A DNA stretch of 64,000 nt from Nocardia beijingensis NBRC 16342 (GCF_001612785.1 NZ_BDBC01000032.1:124001-188000); one strand, 5' to 3'. Counted from the stretch's first letter, positions 24,762 through 33,690 are shown. Made by a program: numbers and translations. Notes: generated by a model from the letters alone, not told the origin.

Positions 24762-25409
24762 CTACGCGGCCGGGACTCCCACCGCCTCACCGCCGACGGC
24801 AGGCGCCGGCTTCGGCGCCGCGAACCCCGGCAGGAACCGGTTCACCGCGGGGATCATCAGATGGATCAGCGGGCCGATCCCGAAGGCATACACCAGCGTT
24901 CCGACGCCGGCGCTACCACCGAGGACGAACCCCGTCGTCAACACCGTCAGCTCGATCGCCGTGCGCACCACCCACACCGATCGACCGGTCCGACGAACCA
25001 GTCCAGTCATCAATCCATCCCGCGGACCCGGACCCATGCCCGCCCCGATGTACAGCACACTGGCCACAGCGTTCAGCGCGACCGCGGCCGCCATGGCACC
25101 CACCCGCACCCCGAGCGCATCCCACGACGGCAACCACGCCAACCCGGCGTCGACCGACACCGCGATCACCACGACATTGCTCACCGTGCCCAGCCCGGGC
25201 AACTGCCGCAGCGGAATCCAGGCCAACAACACCGCGACACCGGTCAGCGCCGTGACGGCACCGAAACTGATCGGCACATGCCGCGCCACACCCTGATGAA
25301 ACACATCCCACGGATCCAACCCGAGCCCGGCCCGCACCATCACCGCCATCGAGAACCCGTACAACCACAATCCGACATACAACGCGACCAACCGACGAAC
25401 CAGCACCAC
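24762..25409 (-). CDS. YczE/YitT-like integral membrane protein
   Basis: A membrane protein of about 215 residues with five to six hydrophobic helices. Family hallmarks are VRAGLGLDPWDVFHQGVA after helix 1, WIPLRQLPGLGTVSN after helix 3 and GMGPGPRDGLMTGLVRR after helix 5. YczE proteins are uncharacterised; some sit beside MocR-type regulators. I chose a GTG at 25409 because the family begins about ten residues before LYVGLW. The open frame continues to 25448, and the start is uncertain. Confidence 0.82.
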   Translation of the reverse strand: MVLVRRLVALYVGLWLYGFSMAVMVRAGLGLDPWDVFHQGVARHVPISFGAVTALTGVAVLLAWIPLRQLPGLGTVSNVVVIAVSVDAGLAWLPSWDALGVRVGAMAAAVALNAVASVLYIGAGMGPGPRDGLMTGLVRRTGRSVWVVRTAIELTVLTTGFVLGGSAGVGTLVYAFGIGPLIHLMIPAVNRFLPGFAAPKPAPAVGGEAVGVPAA

Positions 25410-25503
25410 CCCAGCGTGCCCGCAACTGGCCACCACAACCAGAGCCAATCACCGATCACTGGACACAACGCAATCCACCGACACTTTCGGGTGCGCACTG
25501 AAG

Positions 25504-25516
25504 TGTCACTGTGACG
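25504..25516. repeat. Palindromic 13-mer, copy 2
   Basis: Identical to the copy at 24700-24712. This one lies about 95 nt upstream of the YczE-like start, in its probable promoter region. Confidence 0.5.
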
Positions 25517-25777
25517 TTTTCATCGATCCGGGACGCTAGTTGAGAGGAGGTCAATCTAGGGAATTCGCAAGATCGTCCCAGCAAGCCGATGAAAACCGAA
25601 AAATTTCCATCAAGCAGACAAATACGCCAGGACCCAGCCATCCGAACGCGACACCAGACCCAGCGCGTGGCAAACGTAGGCGAGCCCCGACACATCGGGA
25701 CGCCCACAACTCGCGCGAGAGCAACGCTGAACGGGCAGAAACAGCCGCGACGAGCCGCTCCCGATTTCCACCGATAA

Positions 25778-25792
25778 TTGACATTATGTCAA
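25778..25792. promoter_or_regulatory. Isolated perfect palindrome, possible operator
   Basis: TTGACAT-t-ATGTCAA is a perfect 15-nt palindrome of the type bound by MarR or TetR dimers. No regulator gene lies within 2 kb, so the binder is unknown. Confidence 0.4.
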
Positions 25793-25873
25793 GTAGAGGC
25801 CCGCACCACCTCCTCCGACTCGCGCGCGCTCATCCCTCACATCGATGGCAGGCGAATTATCGTGCGCCCCCCC

Positions 25874-25910
25874 CGGCGCCGGGCCCAACCTCGGAGATGG
25901 CCCGGCGCCG
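25874..25910 (-). terminator. Strong hairpin terminator of the MetE-like gene
   Basis: There are perfect 12-bp arms (25874-25885 and 25899-25910; core GGCGCCGGGCC) with a 13-nt loop. The hairpin starts 6 nt past the minus-strand stop codon at 25916. Confidence 0.65.
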
Positions 25911-25915
25911 AGGTT

Positions 25916-26956
25916 TCAGACTCGAGACAGCATGGTCGCCAGTTCCGCGTGCAGGTCGAACAACGCGGGAATCTGATCGGATGAGCGGCGGCCCATGCCG
26001 CACTCGGTGGCGATGCCGAACTCGGCGACCGCCGTGCGGGCCGCCTCGATGCGTTCGATCGCGCCGGCGCGGCCGTCGGTGGCGTGCACCAGGCCGAGGT
26101 ACAGGTCCGTCTCCGGCGGAAGAGCGAGATCGGCGAGGGGCTTGAAATAGTCGGCGTCCGTGCGGGAACGCGGCACCGGCAGATGGATCCAGTCGACCCG
26201 CCGGTCCAGACCGGCCAGGACGCGGCCCGCCACCGCCGCCAGCTTGCCGGTATCGGCGGGTTCGGCGAAGTGACGATGACCGAAATCGCCGTAACAAAGG
26301 TGATAGCCAAGTTCCACCGATTCGGGCACCGCGGCGCCCAACCGGACCAGTCGCTCCCCTACTCCTTCGAGCTGCGTCGGATAGTCGGCGCCGAACCAGG
26401 ACGGGAAGATGCCCTCGAAAATGGCGAACTCGACAGCGGCATCCCATTGCACCGCAAGGTCTTCGGCAGGAATCCCGGCGAGGATCGCGGCGAGTTCGTC
26501 CAGCAGCCGCGCCTCGTACCTGCGTTCCAACTCCCCTTGCGGGCCTGCGACGAACGCTCCGATCACCGCGATGGGTGTCGGCAAACTCACCTGGAACCGG
26601 ATACCCGCCGGAATGGTGCCATCCTCGCGCAGCTGCCGGAAGACCTCCCAGGATTCCAGCGCCGCCTCCGCGTAACCCAGAGGACCGAAATCGATCGACG
26701 CCGCCTCGACGCCGGGTTTGGGCTGCACCCGTTCGCTCGGCCCGTACTCCGGGCTGGGCGGCGGAACGGTTTCCAGGTCCGGATGTGCCTGCATCTTCGG
26801 CAGCTGCCACACCACCCAGTTGTCCCGTACCCCGGTCTCACCGTCAGGCACGCGCTTCAAATGCTGCCCGATCCGCCGCGACGCCTCGGAGAAGACCGTC
26901 CGCGCATCCGCCAGCGGGACACTGCCGCACAGATGGACTCCACGACCCACACCCAC
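25916..26956 (-). CDS. MetE-like (cobalamin-independent methionine synthase fold) protein
   Basis: A 346-residue TIM-barrel protein of the UROD/MetE-like superfamily. Visible segments are VHLCGSVPLADARTVF, VPDGETGVRDNWVVW near the N-terminus, ELGYHLCYGDFGHRHF in the middle (metal ligands His and Cys are plausible) and FGIATECGMGRRS at the end. The last resembles the conserved zinc Cys region of MetE. The second GTG of a GTG-GTG pair (26956) is chosen because GAGGAGG lies 5 nt upstream. It is half the size of MetE and lacks its N-terminal domain. It may use a methyl or acyl donor other than folate. Function is unknown. Confidence 0.75.
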   Translation of the reverse strand: MGVGRGVHLCGSVPLADARTVFSEASRRIGQHLKRVPDGETGVRDNWVVWQLPKMQAHPDLETVPPPSPEYGPSERVQPKPGVEAASIDFGPLGYAEAALESWEVFRQLREDGTIPAGIRFQVSLPTPIAVIGAFVAGPQGELERRYEARLLDELAAILAGIPAEDLAVQWDAAVEFAIFEGIFPSWFGADYPTQLEGVGERLVRLGAAVPESVELGYHLCYGDFGHRHFAEPADTGKLAAVAGRVLAGLDRRVDWIHLPVPRSRTDADYFKPLADLALPPETDLYLGLVHATDGRAGAIERIEAARTAVAEFGIATECGMGRRSSDQIPALFDLHAELATMLSRV

Positions 26957-27603
26957 CACAACCTCCTCAGATCGCCTACCACCGCCCGCACGACCGACAC
27001 CAGACATTTGCCGCACAACCGGACGGTGGTCCGCTGCGGCAGAAAGCAATCGATCAGTTCGCGCTACGCGATGCAGCGTAGACGCAGATTACGGAGCAAG
27101 GTCCCCCACGCCTGGGAAACCTTCAGCGATCGTTCACTGGCGACCCGCATCACCTGTCGGCCTTGCCGGTATCGCGCAACGACAATCACGCCATTTCGCG
27201 GCGACGGTTGCCATCGTCGACGTCCTCCGACGCTGCCTTTTCACCTGCACCCCTCGCGAAGAGGCAACCCCCGGTGTCTGTGCTGCTTTGGATTTCGGTC
27301 AGGTTGGTCCGTGACTTCGCCTGATGACGGATAGATGTATACATACGCATAAAAACGTATCGCAATCTTCATTCCGCACGTCACGTCCCCGAACTGCCGC
27401 GCCAGCCGACGACGCCGACCCGAACAAAGAAGCGCGCGTGTGATCAGCGCCGAGTCGGACCATCATCGTTGTCGTGCCACGATTTCCACACCGACTTTCC
27501 TCAGCACTCCCCTACCCCGTCTCGCAGAACACGTCGACGGTGTCGCTCCCGACCTGGTTCCGCCCTCGCCCAGTCGCATTCGCGAACCGATACGAAGGTG
27601 AAC
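26957..27603. other. Intergenic region with AT-rich island
   Basis: About 650 nt between divergent genes with no recognisable coding frame. An AT-rich patch at 27331-27370 carries the palindrome TGTATACA (27336-27343) and the inverted pair ATACG/CGTAT (27343-27347, 27356-27360). It stands out in this GC-rich sequence and may be an Lsr2-type or repressor-binding region. Confidence 0.45.
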
Positions 27604-27609
27604 TAACGT
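27604..27609 (+). promoter_or_regulatory. Leaderless -10 element
   Basis: TAACGT ends 7 nt before the GTG start at 27617; no ribosome site is present. Confidence 0.5.
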
Positions 27610-27616
27610 TCGAATC

Positions 27617-28333
27617 GTGCTTGGACATTCACATGCGACCAGTGGCGCGCTGGCTTGGTCGGCGGCAGCGGCGACGCTTCCGGTCACGATCTTGACGTTT
27701 CCGGCTCTCCAGGATGCGACCGGCCATCTCGGCACCGTCGATCTGCTGCTGGGGGTCTTCCTCACGGCCGGCGCCGCACTGCTCCCCGATGCGGACCATC
27801 CGGACGGAACCATCTCGCACGCTTTGGGTCCGATCACGCACACCGCGTGCAAGCTCATCTCGTGGGTCGCCGGCGGCCACCGCGGCGCCACCCATTCCTT
27901 GGCGTTCGTCGCGGCCGTCGCCTACGGCACCTGGGCCGGCGAGCACTGGCTCGGCCGCTGGTTCACCCTCGGCCTGGTGTTCTTCCTGCTGGCCCTGGCC
28001 GTGCGCGCGCTACATCTGTGCCCGTCCGGCAACAACTTCAAGGCATGGGGACCGATCGTCGTGCTCGCGTCCGCGGGCACGTTCGCGATGGAGCATTGGA
28101 TCGCCGACAAGCCGGTGTGGCTGCCGTTCGCGGTCGGCCTGGGTGCGCTGGCCCACCTGCTCGGCGATTGCCTTACCGAGCGCGGTTGCCGCTTGTTCTG
28201 GCCGTTCGGCGTGCGAGTCAGTTTTCCGGTCATCGAACGCACCGGCAACAAGGTCGAAACCTTCATCGTGGCGCCATTGTTCACGGCCGGTACGCTGGCC
28301 ATCCTGTGGTACACCATCACGCACCAGCCCTGA
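27617..28333 (+). CDS. YdjM-type membrane-bound metal-dependent hydrolase
   Basis: A 238-residue membrane protein of the LexA-binding/YdjM family of inner-membrane putative hydrolases. Histidines expected to bind metal are in HSHATSGALAW at the N-terminus, LLPDADHPDGTISH, GGHRGATHS and AHLLGDCLTERG. Four to five hydrophobic helices alternate with them. The GTG at 27617 is chosen because HSHATSG must be at the very N-terminus and TAACGT lies 7 nt upstream. The enzyme's substrate is unknown. Confidence 0.85.
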   Translation: MLGHSHATSGALAWSAAAATLPVTILTFPALQDATGHLGTVDLLLGVFLTAGAALLPDADHPDGTISHALGPITHTACKLISWVAGGHRGATHSLAFVAAVAYGTWAGEHWLGRWFTLGLVFFLLALAVRALHLCPSGNNFKAWGPIVVLASAGTFAMEHWIADKPVWLPFAVGLGALAHLLGDCLTERGCRLFWPFGVRVSFPVIERTGNKVETFIVAPLFTAGTLAILWYTITHQP

Positions 28334-28591
28334 GATCATCGCCGCCACTGCCCAGGTTTCGATCCGGCGAGGATGCGCCCCCTCGGAAGCCTGGGCAGCG
28401 GCAGGCGACAACTGGTTCCGCATAAGTCGGGGTCCCTCCCCTCCTTGCTTCTTCGGTTGAAATGTGTCCGCGGTTTGTGGGCAGGTTGGATCTGCATAGT
28501 TAGATGCGCATATCTACGTATCCATATCTTATATCGCTCGAGATGGTCGCCAAGCAGGCATCGTTTTCCCGGAACTCCGCACTTCCGCGGC
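28334..28591. other. Intergenic region with AT-rich patch
   Basis: No gene. At 28497-28545 there is an AT-rich stretch with the inverted repeat TAGAT-gcgcat-ATCTA (28501-28516). It lies 60-100 nt upstream of the promoter of the next gene. Confidence 0.4.
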
Positions 28592-28597
28592 TACCCT
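28592..28597 (+). promoter_or_regulatory. Leaderless -10 element
   Basis: TACCCT lies 6 nt before the ATG at 28604. Confidence 0.5.
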
Positions 28598-28603
28598 GAT
28601 GCC

Positions 28604-29602
28604 ATGCTCGCCTCGACCATGAAGCCGCAGCGCTGGACTCCGCCACCCTCCCCCGCCCGAGCGCGGCAAACCCGCAGTGCCCCAACCCTTCCCGAGATCC
28701 GGCGCCTCGAGTTGCCCGGCGCGGGCCCGGAAGATGTCGTCCTCTCCCCCGATGGAAGGATCCTCGCGGGCGTCGAGGGCGGTGCCATCCTCAGCATCGA
28801 TCCAGCGACCGGCGAGGTCCGCGAGCTCGCGAACACCGGAGGTCGCCCCCTCGGCCTGCACGCCGACGCCGACGGTCGCGTGCTGATCTGCGACTTCGAG
28901 CGGGGACTGCTGGAGCTGAACACCGAGGGCGCGCTGACCGTTCTGGTCGATGAGATCGACGGTGAACGACTCCGGTTCGCCAGCAATGTGGTGCGCGACA
29001 GCGACGGCACGATCTACTTCTCCGCGTCGTCACGCCGATACTCGCTCGACGAGTACATGGGCGACATCCTGGAGCACTCCGGCACCGGGCGCCTGTTCCG
29101 CCGGGACCCCTCGGGCAAGGTGGAGACGCTCATCGACGATCTGCAATTCGCCAACGGCGTCGTCCTGGCGCCGGATCGCTCCAGTGTGGTCGTCGCGGAG
29201 ACCGGCGGTTACCGCCTCACCCGCTATTGGCTCACCGGCCCGAAGGCGGGCACGCAGGAGCGGTTGATCGAGAACCTACCCGGGTTCCCGGACAATCTCG
29301 GCCTCGGCAGTGACGGCCTGATCTGGATCACGCTTCCTTCGCCGCGCAATCCGTTGCTGGATCGGCTGCTTCCCTTGCCGGGCATTCTGCGGCGGATCGT
29401 GTGGACGCTGCCGAAGTGGGTGCAGCCGAAGCCTGCGCGGACGGTGTGGGTATTGGCGGTCGATTTCGACGGCAATGTCGTGCACGACCTTCAGGTCGAG
29501 GGCACCGACTATTCGATGGTGACCGGCGTGGTCGAGCAGGACGGTGTGTTGTATCTGGGCAGTCTCACCGAGCGAGCGGTGGCCGTGTCGCGGGTGCCGT
29601 AG
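28604..29602 (+). CDS. SMP-30/strictosidine-synthase-like beta-propeller protein
   Basis: A 332-residue six-bladed beta-propeller of the SMP-30/gluconolactonase/strictosidine synthase group. Propeller repeats are visible as PEDVVLSPDGRILAG, GLHADADGRVLIC, FASNVVRDSDGTIYFS, FANGVVLAPDRSSVVV and FPDNLGLGSDGLIWI; the Asn and Asp of the third and fourth are the usual calcium ligands. The ATG at 28604 agrees with the leaderless promoter. It is probably cytoplasmic, since no signal peptide is seen, and acts as a lactonase or esterase. Confidence 0.87.
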   Translation: MLASTMKPQRWTPPPSPARARQTRSAPTLPEIRRLELPGAGPEDVVLSPDGRILAGVEGGAILSIDPATGEVRELANTGGRPLGLHADADGRVLICDFERGLLELNTEGALTVLVDEIDGERLRFASNVVRDSDGTIYFSASSRRYSLDEYMGDILEHSGTGRLFRRDPSGKVETLIDDLQFANGVVLAPDRSSVVVAETGGYRLTRYWLTGPKAGTQERLIENLPGFPDNLGLGSDGLIWITLPSPRNPLLDRLLPLPGILRRIVWTLPKWVQPKPARTVWVLAVDFDGNVVHDLQVEGTDYSMVTGVVEQDGVLYLGSLTERAVAVSRVP

Positions 29603-29628
29603 GGTTCACCTTTTTCAGTGCACACTTG

Positions 29629-29634
29629 TACACT
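29629..29634 (+). promoter_or_regulatory. Leaderless -10 element
   Basis: TACACT lies 6 nt before the GTG at 29641. It is the distal half of the near-repeat CACACTTGTACACT. Confidence 0.5.
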
Positions 29635-29640
29635 CGACTG

Positions 29641-30888
29641 GTGACGAATAGTGTGCCCCAGCGGCAAGCGGAGGTCAGGGCACTGGCCCGGCTGGCCGGT
29701 GACGAGCTCGGCGGCGCGGTCGATGGGATCGCGGCCGTGCACCAGGCGATCGCGCGCCGCGTGTTCGCCGCGGTGCGGTGGGGTGTGGGGCCTGCGGCGG
29801 CTCCGGTGGAGCTGATGCACGATGCGATCGCCGAGAGTGTCTACCGCGTGGTCAGCGGGTCCGCCGTGGCAGCGGGCATGGTCGCGGAACGGACGGCGGA
29901 TCTGCCCGGCGTCGCGCCGTCACGCACGGTGTACGGTTCGGGGTTGCTGGCCGCGTTGCAGGGCTTGATCGGTGACGATCTCGAGCGGACGCGGCCGATT
30001 CTGGCCGGTCCGATGACGTTTCGGATCGATGGCGCTCCCGCGCCCGCGGAACTGGTGGGTGCGCGCGTCCGACGGCCGGGTGCGCATGTGGTGGTGTTCC
30101 TGCACGGCTTGGTGGAGACCGAGCACGCGTGGCGCCTGGGTGGCGGGCCGACCTATGCCGAGCGGCTGGAGTCCGATCTGGGATGTACGTCGCTACAGGT
30201 TCGGTACAACTCCGGCCTGCACATCTCGGAGAACGCGGCACAGTTCAGCGAATTGATGCAGGGCTTGATCGATGGGTGGCCGGTGCCGGTCGAGCGGGTG
30301 TCGCTGGTGGGTCATTCGATGGGCGGGTTGGTCGCCCGTGGCGCGTGCTTTGTGGCGAGTGAAGCCGGGTTGTCGTGGGTGCGGCGGGTGCGCCAAGTGG
30401 TGTGCTTGGGTTCGCCGCATATGGGCGCGCCGCTGGAGCAGGTGGTGCATTACGCGTCGGCGGCGCTGGTGCGGTTTCCGGAGACTCGTCCGTTCGGGCG
30501 GCTGTTGCGGCGCCGGAGCGCGGGTATCCGGGATCTTCGGGACGGTTCGCTGGTGGATGAGGATTGGCGTGGGTTGGACGCCGACGCGCTGCGTCGCCGG
30601 GTGCTGCGCGAGGTTCCGCTGTTGCCGGATGTGGACCACTATTTCGTCACCGCGACCGTGACGCGCAGTGCGCGGCATCCGGTGGGGCGTGTGATCGGTG
30701 ACGGGCTGGTGCTCACCGCGAGTGGTTCCGGCCGCGCTCGGGCCCGGCGTGTCGGGTTCGACGTCGACAAGGGGATGCATCTGTCGTCGGCGCATCACTT
30801 CACGTTGCTCAATCATGCGGCGGTCTACCGCGCACTGCGTGGCTGGCTGGCATCGGAATCGGTGCGGTCCGACGAGGTTTCGCGGTGA
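29641..30888 (+). CDS. Lipase-like alpha/beta hydrolase (PGAP1-type)
   Basis: A 415-residue protein. The N-terminal 130 residues are helical and unassigned. The catalytic domain then begins with VVVFLHGLVETEHAW (oxyanion strand) and has the nucleophile elbow VGHSMGGLVAR, so Ser is the nucleophile. The final His is likely that of SSAHHFTLLNH. Proteins of this shape resemble PGAP1-like lipases that release acyl chains. No signal peptide is present. The leaderless GTG at 29641 sets the start. Codon use is less strongly GC-biased at third positions than in the 4-25 kb genes. Confidence 0.85.
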   Translation: MTNSVPQRQAEVRALARLAGDELGGAVDGIAAVHQAIARRVFAAVRWGVGPAAAPVELMHDAIAESVYRVVSGSAVAAGMVAERTADLPGVAPSRTVYGSGLLAALQGLIGDDLERTRPILAGPMTFRIDGAPAPAELVGARVRRPGAHVVVFLHGLVETEHAWRLGGGPTYAERLESDLGCTSLQVRYNSGLHISENAAQFSELMQGLIDGWPVPVERVSLVGHSMGGLVARGACFVASEAGLSWVRRVRQVVCLGSPHMGAPLEQVVHYASAALVRFPETRPFGRLLRRRSAGIRDLRDGSLVDEDWRGLDADALRRRVLREVPLLPDVDHYFVTATVTRSARHPVGRVIGDGLVLTASGSGRARARRVGFDVDKGMHLSSAHHFTLLNHAAVYRALRGWLASESVRSDEVSR

Positions 30889-30934
30889 ATTCCCTGTGGG
30901 CGGGACAGGGCGTTGCCGTACCCCGCCCCCGTGT

Positions 30935-32026
30935 TCAGAGGAGGTCTTCGGGGTCGGCGTCGGCTTCGAGACGGACGTCTTCGGCGAAGTGGGTTTCGGG
31001 GTCGTCGTGCTCGGTGTGGGCGGCGTAGAGCAGCAGGCAGCCGCGGATACCGTCGAGGAGGTCTTCCAGGAGGTCGAGGGCGGGGCGGGCGGGGTCGAGG
31101 CGGCTGATGCGGAAGCCGGTGAGCATCGCTTCGCGGGTCTCGGCGTCGACGCCGAACCGGTGGGCTTGGGCTTCGATCTCGGCGACGCGGGCGACGAGGC
31201 TCCACGGGGCCGGGACGCGGCCTTCGTGGACGGCCACCGCTTCGGCGATCAGGTCGAGGACGACTTCGGTGGGGGTGTCGCCCTGGGCGAGTCGTTCGAG
31301 TACGAGGGTGGGGGTCTCGACTTGGAGCGCTTCGATGTCGTCGGCTTCGGCGACGACATCGGTGGTCGGGACGTTCGCGGTCTCGCCGGCGACTTCGGCG
31401 GCGGCGTAGAGCCAGTGTGCCGCGGCGACGGAGGCGGAGGCCGGGTCGAGTTCGGTGAACAGTTCGATGCTGCCGAGCGGGTCGGCGCGTAGGAGTGCGT
31501 CGGCGGCGTGGACCTGGGCCGGGGAGACGTCGGGGCGGGACAGTTCGACGGCTTGGCGGGCGCGGCCGGAGAGGTCGCCGCGTTCGGCGGATTCGATGGC
31601 TTCCTGTTCGGTGCGTACTTCGGCGGCGACGGTTTCGAGGAGGGCGGCGTCGTCGATGTCGTGGAGGGTGCGTCCGATGCGGTGGGCGGATTCGACGACG
31701 CCGCTGTAGGAGACGAGCAGTCCTTCGTCGGTGGGCAGGTGGGGGCTGCGCAGGCCCGCTTCGACTTCTTTGAAGTTGCGGCGTTCCTCGGCGCGGCGCC
31801 ATGCTTCGCTGTTGGGGACGTCGGGGTCGCCCGCGGCACTGGCGGGGTGGGTGTAGGTGCGCCATTGGAACCGCGAGAGGGTGGTGAGGTTCGACGCCAG
31901 ATCGGTTGCCTGGTCCCTGGTCACCTGCGGGGGCAGGGTGGCCACCGTCTGGGCGAGGTCGCCTCGTCCGGTCGCCCAGGTGGCGACGAGGGCGGCGCGG
32001 TCGGGATCGAATGCGTATCTGGTCAC
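30935..32026 (-). CDS. Hypothetical acidic helical protein
   Basis: A 363-residue protein that I cannot place in a family. It is strongly acidic, without hydrophobic segments or cysteine clusters (one Cys near GCLLLYAA), and composed almost entirely of predicted helices rich in Ala/Glu/Asp/Arg. The N-terminus reads TRYAFDPDRAALVATWATG. A short segment FQWRTYTHPASAAG stands out as non-helical. I set the GTG at 32026 because sequence beyond it is Arg/Pro-rich and looks non-coding. Coding-strand codon bias is normal. It may be a structural or scaffold protein. Confidence 0.65.
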   Translation of the reverse strand: MTRYAFDPDRAALVATWATGRGDLAQTVATLPPQVTRDQATDLASNLTTLSRFQWRTYTHPASAAGDPDVPNSEAWRRAEERRNFKEVEAGLRSPHLPTDEGLLVSYSGVVESAHRIGRTLHDIDDAALLETVAAEVRTEQEAIESAERGDLSGRARQAVELSRPDVSPAQVHAADALLRADPLGSIELFTELDPASASVAAAHWLYAAAEVAGETANVPTTDVVAEADDIEALQVETPTLVLERLAQGDTPTEVVLDLIAEAVAVHEGRVPAPWSLVARVAEIEAQAHRFGVDAETREAMLTGFRISRLDPARPALDLLEDLLDGIRGCLLLYAAHTEHDDPETHFAEDVRLEADADPEDLL

Positions 32027-32358
32027 CTGGGCAAGTCTGGTCGATCGGCGGCGGATGTGCTCGGTCAATTGATTCGCTTGTGATGTTGTGCGGCGTTTCC
32101 CGGGGACGCGCTGGGTGGATGGATTCCGACTCGGGATGCCGGTGAGACCGGTTGCGTGTGTGCCGACCGTCGCGGGTTCGGTCCGCGGGTGGTGACGTCG
32201 TGCGGTGTGGCGGGGACCTGGGTGGGTTTCGCGGCGTGGTCGGCTGCGATGGGTGAGGGTGCGGGCGGCGGGCGCGGCGGGCGCGGATGGGGTGATCGTG
32301 ACCATGGTGGGATCTGCGACACGCTGATGCTTGCCGGAGACCTCAGCAATCTCTCAGT
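32027..32358. other. Intergenic region, no gene seen
   Basis: About 330 nt between divergent genes. Neither strand has a frame resembling a protein family. Only the promoter of the GH1 gene at its right end is apparent. Confidence 0.45.
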
Positions 32359-32364
32359 TACGCT
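32359..32364 (+). promoter_or_regulatory. Leaderless -10 element
   Basis: TACGCT lies 6 nt before the ATG at 32371. Confidence 0.5.
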
Positions 32365-32370
32365 ACCGCG

Positions 32371-33690
32371 ATGCGTACACGCACTCACCGGCGCGGGTTC
32401 GCCGCGTTGTCGGCCGCTGCGGCGATGCTGATGGCCTCGGGGGTTTCGGCTGCTCAGCCGGGCCGGGAGCTGCCCGTGTTCGGTCGCGACTTCTTGTGGG
32501 GTGTGGCGTCGTCGGGATTTCAGTCGGAAGGTCATGCACCGGACAGCAACTGGTCGCGTTTCGTCGAGGCGGGTGGGACCGAGCACCCGTATCTGGATTC
32601 GGTGGACTTCGCCCGTCGCTATCGCACCGATATCGATCTGGCGGCGCGGCTGGGTGTGCGGGTCTACCGGGTGGGTCTGGAGTGGGCGCGGCTGCAACCG
32701 GCGCCGTATGCGTGGGATGAGGCGGCGTTCGGGTTCTACGACGATGTGATCGCCCGGATCGTCGCGGCGGGGATGCGGCCGATGCTGACGCTGGATCACT
32801 GGGTGTATCCGGGGTGGGCGGTGGATCGGGGCGGGTGGCGCAACCCGGGCATGGTGGAGGATTGGCTGGCGAACATGCGGGAGGTGGTGCGCCGGTATGC
32901 CTCGCACGATCCGCTGTGGGTGACGTTCAACGAGCCGGTGGCGTATGTGGGCACGGAGTTGCGCACGGGCGGGATCGGTGTGGACGAGGCGCCGGTGATG
33001 CTGGATCGGATCGCGCGGGCGCACAACGAGATCTACGACGTCATCCACGGTTATCGGCCGGATGCTCAGGTGACGAGCAATCTGGGTTATGTGGCGGGCG
33101 CGGAGACGGAGGTGAATCAGCCTATCGTGGACCGGATTTCGGCGAAGCTGGATTTCATCGGGCTGGACTATTACTTCGCTCCGTTGCCGCAGACCGGGGA
33201 GTCGGCACAGGGTGGCGCGGAGGGTGGGTCGCCGATGTGGGAGCTGCCGGTGCATCCGGAGGGTATCTACTACGCGTTGCGGCATTACGCGCGCCAGTTT
33301 CCCGGCCGTCCCCTGTATGTGGTGGAGAACGGGCTTCCGACGGACAACGGGCAGGTGCGCTCGGATGGGTACACCCGCGCCGATCATCTGCGGGACACGG
33401 TGTATTGGTTGCAGCGGGCGAAGGCCGATGGCATGAATGTGATCGGTTACAACTATTGGAGTCTGACCGACAACTACGAGTGGGGCTCCTACGCGCCGCG
33501 GTTCGGGCTCTACACGGTGGATGTGCTGACCGATCCGACGTTGGCGCGCCGTCCGACCGATGGGGTCGACGCGTATGCCCGGCTGATCCGCGCGGGTGGT
33601 GTCGAGCCTGCGTATCGGCCGATGCGGGCTCCGGTGCCGTGTGTGCACATCGATGCGGCGGAGACCTGCGTCGGGGAGGATCCGGCCTAG
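32371..33690 (+). CDS. Secreted family 1 glycoside hydrolase
   Basis: A 439-residue GH1 beta-glycosidase with an N-terminal signal peptide (RTHRRGFAALSAAAAM, cut likely after SAA near residue 28). The twin Arg makes Tat export possible. The acid/base Glu188 lies in TFNEP and the nucleophile Glu319 in YVVENG; the domain also keeps SSGFQSEG at the substrate end. Retaining GH1 enzymes cleave beta-glucosides, galactosides or related compounds. The C-terminal tail after the barrel carries two Cys (PCVH, ETCVG) that could form a disulfide outside the cell. Confidence 0.92.
   Translation: MRTRTHRRGFAALSAAAAMLMASGVSAAQPGRELPVFGRDFLWGVASSGFQSEGHAPDSNWSRFVEAGGTEHPYLDSVDFARRYRTDIDLAARLGVRVYRVGLEWARLQPAPYAWDEAAFGFYDDVIARIVAAGMRPMLTLDHWVYPGWAVDRGGWRNPGMVEDWLANMREVVRRYASHDPLWVTFNEPVAYVGTELRTGGIGVDEAPVMLDRIARAHNEIYDVIHGYRPDAQVTSNLGYVAGAETEVNQPIVDRISAKLDFIGLDYYFAPLPQTGESAQGGAEGGSPMWELPVHPEGIYYALRHYARQFPGRPLYVVENGLPTDNGQVRSDGYTRADHLRDTVYWLQRAKADGMNVIGYNYWSLTDNYEWGSYAPRFGLYTVDVLTDPTLARRPTDGVDAYARLIRAGGVEPAYRPMRAPVPCVHIDAAETCVGEDPA

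Larger units (their letters stand above)
25449..25915. other. Intergenic region with operator-like palindromes
   Basis: No convincing gene. It has one copy of the TGTCACTGTGACG element, an AT-richer stretch at about 25590-25630, and a perfect 15-nt palindrome at 25778-25792. It ends with the terminator hairpin of the MetE-like gene. Confidence 0.5.

Noticed and set aside
27336..27360. TGTATACA and ATACG/CGTAT as a possible phage attachment site.
   Set aside because: No integrase, no tRNA and no matching direct repeat were seen nearby.
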